From Acidobacteriaceae bacterium (GTDB lineage Bacteria > Acidobacteriota > Terriglobia > Terriglobales > Acidobacteriaceae), in contig JANYKL010000166.1 in the NCBI GenBank assembly GCA_025361625.1, forward strand, positions 1 through 64,000: a stretch of DNA of 64,000 nt, read 5' to 3'. Below the pieces are notes generated by a model. It saw only the letters and a list, made by a program, of their open reading frames with translations. It was not told where the DNA came from and ran no database searches. Position 1 is the stretch's first letter. Each line of letters begins with the position of its first letter. The translations under genes were made by a program, and so were the position numbers. Positions 59,707-64,000 of the stretch are shown piece after piece.

Positions 59707-62364
59707 TTAGCTATTGGATAGCGCGTCCCATCGAGGCCCGGAACGCGTCCGGCCAGCTTCCGTTCTTCTCACCTCCCACGCAATCGCTAGTGCCATAACG
59801 CAATCGTCGTGGGTTCCCGCCGCCGCCCCGGTATTTCCATCTGCTCCCCGAACAAATGTGCGGCACTCGTTCAAGAGCCGCAAGCTTCGAAACTTTGCAG
59901 GATCTTCCGCCAGCGCTAACGCCAGATTCTCAATCATCACCGGCCTGCTAACCGCCGACGTCAGCCACCCATCTTGTCCTTTTTGCACGTATATATTTGA
60001 ATAATCCAATGTATGTAGAAGGGCCAGCACTGCGTGTCCATGGTTGTTGCGTTCTACCGCAATCAAACCGCAGTTGTATTCTCTTCCCAGCTCCACCAAC
60101 TTCCGGGCGAATTCGCGCGGAGGATAATGCCCGCGCAACTCCGCACACTGGGCGCCCATCTCACGATCGATTACTTCCGCGCATGAATAATCTCCTTCCG
60201 CGCCGCCCCCCGCTGGGTCCACGCCAATGACATATTCTCGTCCAGGCCTCGCCGGCAACCAGGTCATAAACCGACCATTATCACGGCTCTCCAAAGGTTC
60301 CGTCGCAAAACTCAAGGCCCGTTCCACAGCTTCTAGGTCGAAGACACAATCGCCGGACGCCAGAAAGCACGAGACATCATCCTCCCCAAACTCTTGCCCA
60401 GTGAACTTCCGCAATAGACTTCGTTGTTTCCGGCGCCATGAAAGCTGACGATGATCGATACCGTGATTCTTAACTAATTCGATCTCATCTTCTGCCAGCG
60501 GAAACATGTCGCTCCCCGGCTCCATCCTGTAACTGGGTTCGAACCACCACGGGAAAAAATGCTTCTCATACCCAGTTTCGTTCGCCCTCTGCCACTCGTC
60601 GTAGAACAGGCCCCCCGCGCCATTAGGCGTGGACTCCATCACAATCTCACCCCCCGGAACTACCGCAGCTCGCAAAGATGCCAGCACTTCTTCGCCACCC
60701 CGTCCCCATCGGGCAACTTCAGAACAGTGCAAATTTTGAATCGTTATTCCCCTACCCGCGTTCTCGGCGGCCGATGCAACCAAGTACTCACTGTCAAGGT
60801 GCGGAAACGCTAATTGCCGCGCGTTGCTGCGGGACGTTGCTAAGGTCCCATTCCGGCAGTCTTCCGGTAATCCATCCCAAAATCGATGAACAATTCGAAA
60901 AATATCCTCGGCCGATTCTCGGTCTTGGGCGACCTGCAAAGTTACAGTTCCTCCCTTGGTGATTGTCTCCAAAAAAAATCGAGCCGCAACGTATGTCGTA
61001 ACTCCTAATTGCCGGGCCTTGAGAACAATGTTTTTCTTTCCGCACCGCCGTGAATATTCACGTTGCGCCCGGTTTAATCTGAAGCTTGTTTCCTGGGAGG
61101 TCTTGCCACGTATGTTAAGCCAGCGCTCGATCAGCACATCTCTCAGAGTAGGAGTCCACAAGCCCTCTTCCTCCATACGCTCGTAGCTCTTTGAAACCGT
61201 CACTCCATTCGAGGTGTTCGCCGTGATCGACGAATCCCGCAACGTAATCACCGGAGCAATCTGCTGCGCCTGATTGCCCGCGGAAAAGACAAAAGATCCA
61301 GTCCAGTTCGCATTCCCGTTCAAACTGATCGCGTTGTTGTTGAAGTGCGTAATCGTAACGTTCTCGTCATCCCACAAATCAAAAAAGTTATTGAACTTCC
61401 CATTCTCCCCGACCTTGTCGTAAGAGATATCCGCAAGATTGGTATTTACTGCGTTATCGAGGATCGCCACATAGGCCAGGGCAACAACCCCCGGCGTCGT
61501 CTGCGCCGCCAGATCCGCCCCCGCGTGCGCATACTGAAATGTGGTTGCATTCGGCACTGCCGTGACGATCGCATCTCCCCAATACGCGCTGGAGTCGGTG
61601 AACAGAATCGTCACCATATCTCCAACCCGAAAACCGTGTGCGGAGCCGGTACTCACCGTCACCACCTGCGAGGTTCGCTGCGTCTGCGCAATTGCGACGC
61701 CGGCAAACGACGGATTCGTCGACAAATCCACCGGAGCGCGAAAACTCAATCCCAACACCGTCGTATTCGTATAATCGTTTGAATTCTTTAAATCTCCCAC
61801 CTGCAAGCAAGCCCCGCGCCCCAAACAGTTCAACGACACCCCATAGCCATTCAATACCGACTGATTCGCATGCAAATAAATCGTCCCATACACGTTGTAC
61901 GTGTTGAGCGAAGATTTGTGCTCCTTGCCCGAGGCGGGACCGTCGGGAGGGACCGCGACATTACAGTGAGTATTGAGGTAGGTAGTTTTGTCGATGCCAC
62001 AGGCTAAATTGATCGCTTCTTGTATTCCTGTAGAAGCAGATCCTATCGCTGCGCCGCTAGCATAGGAAAAAAAAGGAACGACGGCGATTGTGCCCGATGC
62101 GGCACCGGAAACACAGCTTCCGGAAACCACCCTGGCGGCCTCGCTCTTGCCGCCGCCTGAAATAAAAATGTCGTACCCAGCCCGGCTCGTCGTATCAATG
62201 CCCGCCGGACAGGGAGTTAACCGGATCGTGGCCAGTTTTCCAGCGGCGATCGGGAGAGAAGATGTTTGCTTCCAGTCCAGGGCTGCAATGCCGGTTTCGG
62301 ACGCCGCCGAACCACTTATGATGAGGGACAAAGCGAAGGTCGCAGCAAATTTTAGACGTGCCAT
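59707..62364 (-). CDS. in-frame fusion: exported beta-helix-like N-terminal region + phage terminase large subunit
   Basis: N-terminus MARLKFAATFALSLIISGSAASETG (signal peptide) and IQEAINLACG...ITLRDSSITANTSNGVTVSK; from about 61190: IVLKARQLGVTTYVAARFF (ATPase), YVIGVDPAGGGAEGDYSCAEVI, LIAVERNNHGHAVLALL, GTHDDCVMALAIAW (nuclease). Confidence 0.85.
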   Translation of the reverse strand: MARLKFAATFALSLIISGSAASETGIAALDWKQTSSLPIAAGKLATIRLTPCPAGIDTTSRAGYDIFISGGGKSEAARVVSGSCVSGAASGTIAVVPFFSYASGAAIGSASTGIQEAINLACGIDKTTYLNTHCNVAVPPDGPASGKEHKSSLNTYNVYGTIYLHANQSVLNGYGVSLNCLGRGACLQVGDLKNSNDYTNTTVLGLSFRAPVDLSTNPSFAGVAIAQTQRTSQVVTVSTGSAHGFRVGDMVTILFTDSSAYWGDAIVTAVPNATTFQYAHAGADLAAQTTPGVVALAYVAILDNAVNTNLADISYDKVGENGKFNNFFDLWDDENVTITHFNNNAISLNGNANWTGSFVFSAGNQAQQIAPVITLRDSSITANTSNGVTVSKSYERMEEEGLWTPTLRDVLIERWLNIRGKTSQETSFRLNRAQREYSRRCGKKNIVLKARQLGVTTYVAARFFLETITKGGTVTLQVAQDRESAEDIFRIVHRFWDGLPEDCRNGTLATSRSNARQLAFPHLDSEYLVASAAENAGRGITIQNLHCSEVARWGRGGEEVLASLRAAVVPGGEIVMESTPNGAGGLFYDEWQRANETGYEKHFFPWWFEPSYRMEPGSDMFPLAEDEIELVKNHGIDHRQLSWRRKQRSLLRKFTGQEFGEDDVSCFLASGDCVFDLEAVERALSFATEPLESRDNGRFMTWLPARPGREYVIGVDPAGGGAEGDYSCAEVIDREMGAQCAELRGHYPPREFARKLVELGREYNCGLIAVERNNHGHAVLALLHTLDYSNIYVQKGQDGWLTSAVSRPVMIENLALALAEDPAKFRSLRLLNECRTFVRGADGNTGAAAGTHDDCVMALAIAWEVRRTEAGRTRSGPRWDALSNS

Positions 62365-62393
62365 ATCGCCTCTGGATTTAGCGTGCGTTGATT

Positions 62394-62444
62394 CGTTGAC
62401 AAAACGTTGATTTTGACAGGAAATTGGTTTTGACAGGAGATTGG
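62394..62444. repeat. three 17-bp-phased units each with TTGACA, upstream of the fusion gene
   Basis: TTGACA at 62396, 62413 and 62430; last two units TTTTGACAGGAAATTGG / TTTTGACAGGAGATTGG differ at one base. Confidence 0.6.
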
Positions 62445-62850
62445 AAAACGACATGCTTATTGAGAAACTTTTGAGTGAAAGACATCTAAGCACACGCGAT
62501 TTAGAAGGGCTCACTTGCTTTGAGGAAAATGAAGGCCCCTCGCTTGGCCTGTGCTTGGCGCAAATACAAGTCGGGAATCATTGCAGAGCGAGGCGTCGCA
62601 GCGATAGTGAATAGCCGCTGATTTAGGCCGCAAATCTGCTACCAATCTTCCGCATCCACCCCCGCATCAACATCTTCTTAGAGTACACGGTGGCGCGGCA
62701 GCGAACGGAACAACAATTCAAACAAACTTGACCGGACCATCCGCTCCGCTTGATCCCTTTTAGTTTATCTTCGGTTGCTAACGGTCGTTCCATCCAAGCA
62801 AGATTGTGCAAGAACCGAGTACTTGAGAATTTAGATTTGATAGGAGCGGA

Positions 62851-63327
62851 TTGGTGCAGACCGTGGTAATCCGGCACGTATCGAGCCCCGAAGATTTGGC
62901 TATTATAAGGATCTTGTTCAAAGAATATTGGGCGTCGCTTGGCTTTGGCCGCGAGACACTCGGCTTTGGAGAGGAGTTCGACAATCTTCCGGGAGACTAC
63001 AAGCGCCCCTCGGGCCGTTTGGCATTGGCCATGGCCTCGGGCAAAGCTGTCGGGTGCGCGGCCTTGCGCAGACTGGACGAAACATCGTGTGAGATGAAAC
63101 GGCTCTACGTGCGCCAAGATCAGCGAGGCAAAAAAGTCGCCGTCGCCTTACTCGAGTGGCTTGTTTCGCAAGCGAGAGTTGAGGGATACACGAGAATGAT
63201 GGCGGATACTCTACCTACGATGGAGGCGGCGCTCCAACTTTACGCACGAGTTGGATTCAAAGAGAGTGGGCCGTACTCCGAGAAACCAACGCCTGGCGCT
63301 ATCTACTTGATGAAGGATTTGCACTGA
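62851..63327 (+). CDS. GNAT-family N-acetyltransferase
   Basis: GKAVGCAALRRLDETSCEMKRLYVRQDQRGKKVAVALLEWLVSQARVEGYTRMMADTLPTMEAALQLYARVGFKE. Confidence 0.9.
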   Translation: MVQTVVIRHVSSPEDLAIIRILFKEYWASLGFGRETLGFGEEFDNLPGDYKRPSGRLALAMASGKAVGCAALRRLDETSCEMKRLYVRQDQRGKKVAVALLEWLVSQARVEGYTRMMADTLPTMEAALQLYARVGFKESGPYSEKPTPGAIYLMKDLH

Positions 63328-63372
63328 ATTCGAAGTGAGGCCGATTCGCAGATCGCGCAACACGATTCAGCG

Positions 63373-64000
63373 ATGCGTCAAGGGCGAGGAGAACGTACGA
63401 GGAAAAGAAAAGGGCGTCAAGTTGCGTTCGTCACTTACAAGAAGCATCCCCAGATCACGGATGATGACTTGTTGGCAGCGAACGCGTTGGCGCAATTGGG
63501 GATTGAGGCAGTTGGAATTCCATGGGACGGGGCAGGCGTGGACTGGTCTCAATTTGATGCAGTCGTACTCCGGTCATGCTGGGACTATTTCCATCATCCA
63601 AGAGAGTTTTTTTTATGGATCGATTCGCTCAACAACCAAGGCGTCAATCTTCTGAATGACCACTCTACCGTGCGCTGGAACGCGGAAAAGACATACCTGG
63701 CTGATTTGATGGCGGCGGGAGTGAGGATTATTCCAACTGTCTATGCAGAGCAATATTCAAATGCATCCATACGCGGAATTCTTAGCGCCCAAGGTTGGGA
63801 ACGAGCGGCGATGAAGCCGACGATTTCGGGAACATCTCTGCACACGTGGGTCAGTGGCCCGATGGACGCGAGGACTTCGTTGCGTGATGATCAACAAAAA
63901 CTCGATTCACTTCTTAGGGAACGAAGCATGATGCTGCAAGAGTACGTGCCCGAGATAGAGACCCTTGGCGAGTTATCGCTGATTTATTTTGGCGGAGAGT
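63373..64000 (+). CDS. ATP-grasp (RimK/glutathione-synthase-like) protein, partial at window edge
   Basis: Reads MRQGRGERTRKRKGRQVAFVTYKKHPQITDDDLLAANALAQLGIEAVGIPWDGAGVDWSQFDAVVLRSCWDYFHHPREFFLWIDSLNNQGVNLLNDHSTVRWNAEKTYLADLMAAGVRIIPT...; open at window end, so absent from track. Confidence 0.8.
   Translation, partial: MRQGRGERTRKRKGRQVAFVTYKKHPQITDDDLLAANALAQLGIEAVGIPWDGAGVDWSQFDAVVLRSCWDYFHHPREFFLWIDSLNNQGVNLLNDHSTVRWNAEKTYLADLMAAGVRIIPTVYAEQYSNASIRGILSAQGWERAAMKPTISGTSLHTWVSGPMDARTSLRDDQQKLDSLLRERSMMLQEYVPEIETLGELSLIYFGGE

Noticed and set aside
62623-63117. 164-aa minus-strand ORF overlapping the GNAT gene
   Set aside because: Mostly antisense to a clear acetyltransferase. The 3' part (62623-62850) has two Cys and a coherent look, so a small gene remnant is possible but not supportable.
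1-64000. CRISPR array, rRNA operon, IS element with terminal inverted repeats
   Set aside because: No regularly spaced identical repeats, no rRNA-like sequence and no recognisable transposase were seen.

Overview
The window looks like an Acidobacteriota-type chromosome segment (lineage inferred from gene content and protein style only). It has two parts. (1) About 1-43 kb is mostly conserved housekeeping: trpC-F-B-A plus a partial chorismate mutase gene missing from the ORF track, a membrane pyrophosphatase, an NtrY/NtrC-like two-component pair, era/corC/ybeY/phoH, msrA, a Ycf46-like AAA+ ATPase, rpsT, rho, RNase HI, cysM plus an M67 peptidase, ispE, tRNA-Gln(UUG), prs, rplY, pth, rpsF-rpsR-rplI, a Tat ferritin-like protein, a GAF-GGDEF-HD-GYP protein, speB, gltX, a rhomboid protease and glnS. 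(2) About 43.1-62.4 kb is a minus-strand phage-structural cluster: large terminase, portal, protease-like, scaffold-like, major capsid, head-tail connector, tail-like proteins, a very large exported protein, M15 endolysin, holin-like protein and lipoprotein. No integrase, repressor, replication gene or recognisable tape-measure gene is visible. The most interesting features are inside this cluster: an in-frame fusion of a signal-peptide beta-helix-like protein to the large terminase; a HipA-like kinase + DUF3037-like cargo pair bracketed by a 20-bp dyad and an intrinsic terminator, with the kinase frame broken; a plus-strand dihydrolipoamide acyltransferase (E2) gene embedded among the phage genes; a terminator between scaffold and capsid genes; and 17-bp-phased TTGACA repeats upstream of the fusion gene. 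Together these suggest a degraded or domesticated prophage, or a gene-transfer-agent-like element. All family calls come from reading motifs; no database search was run.
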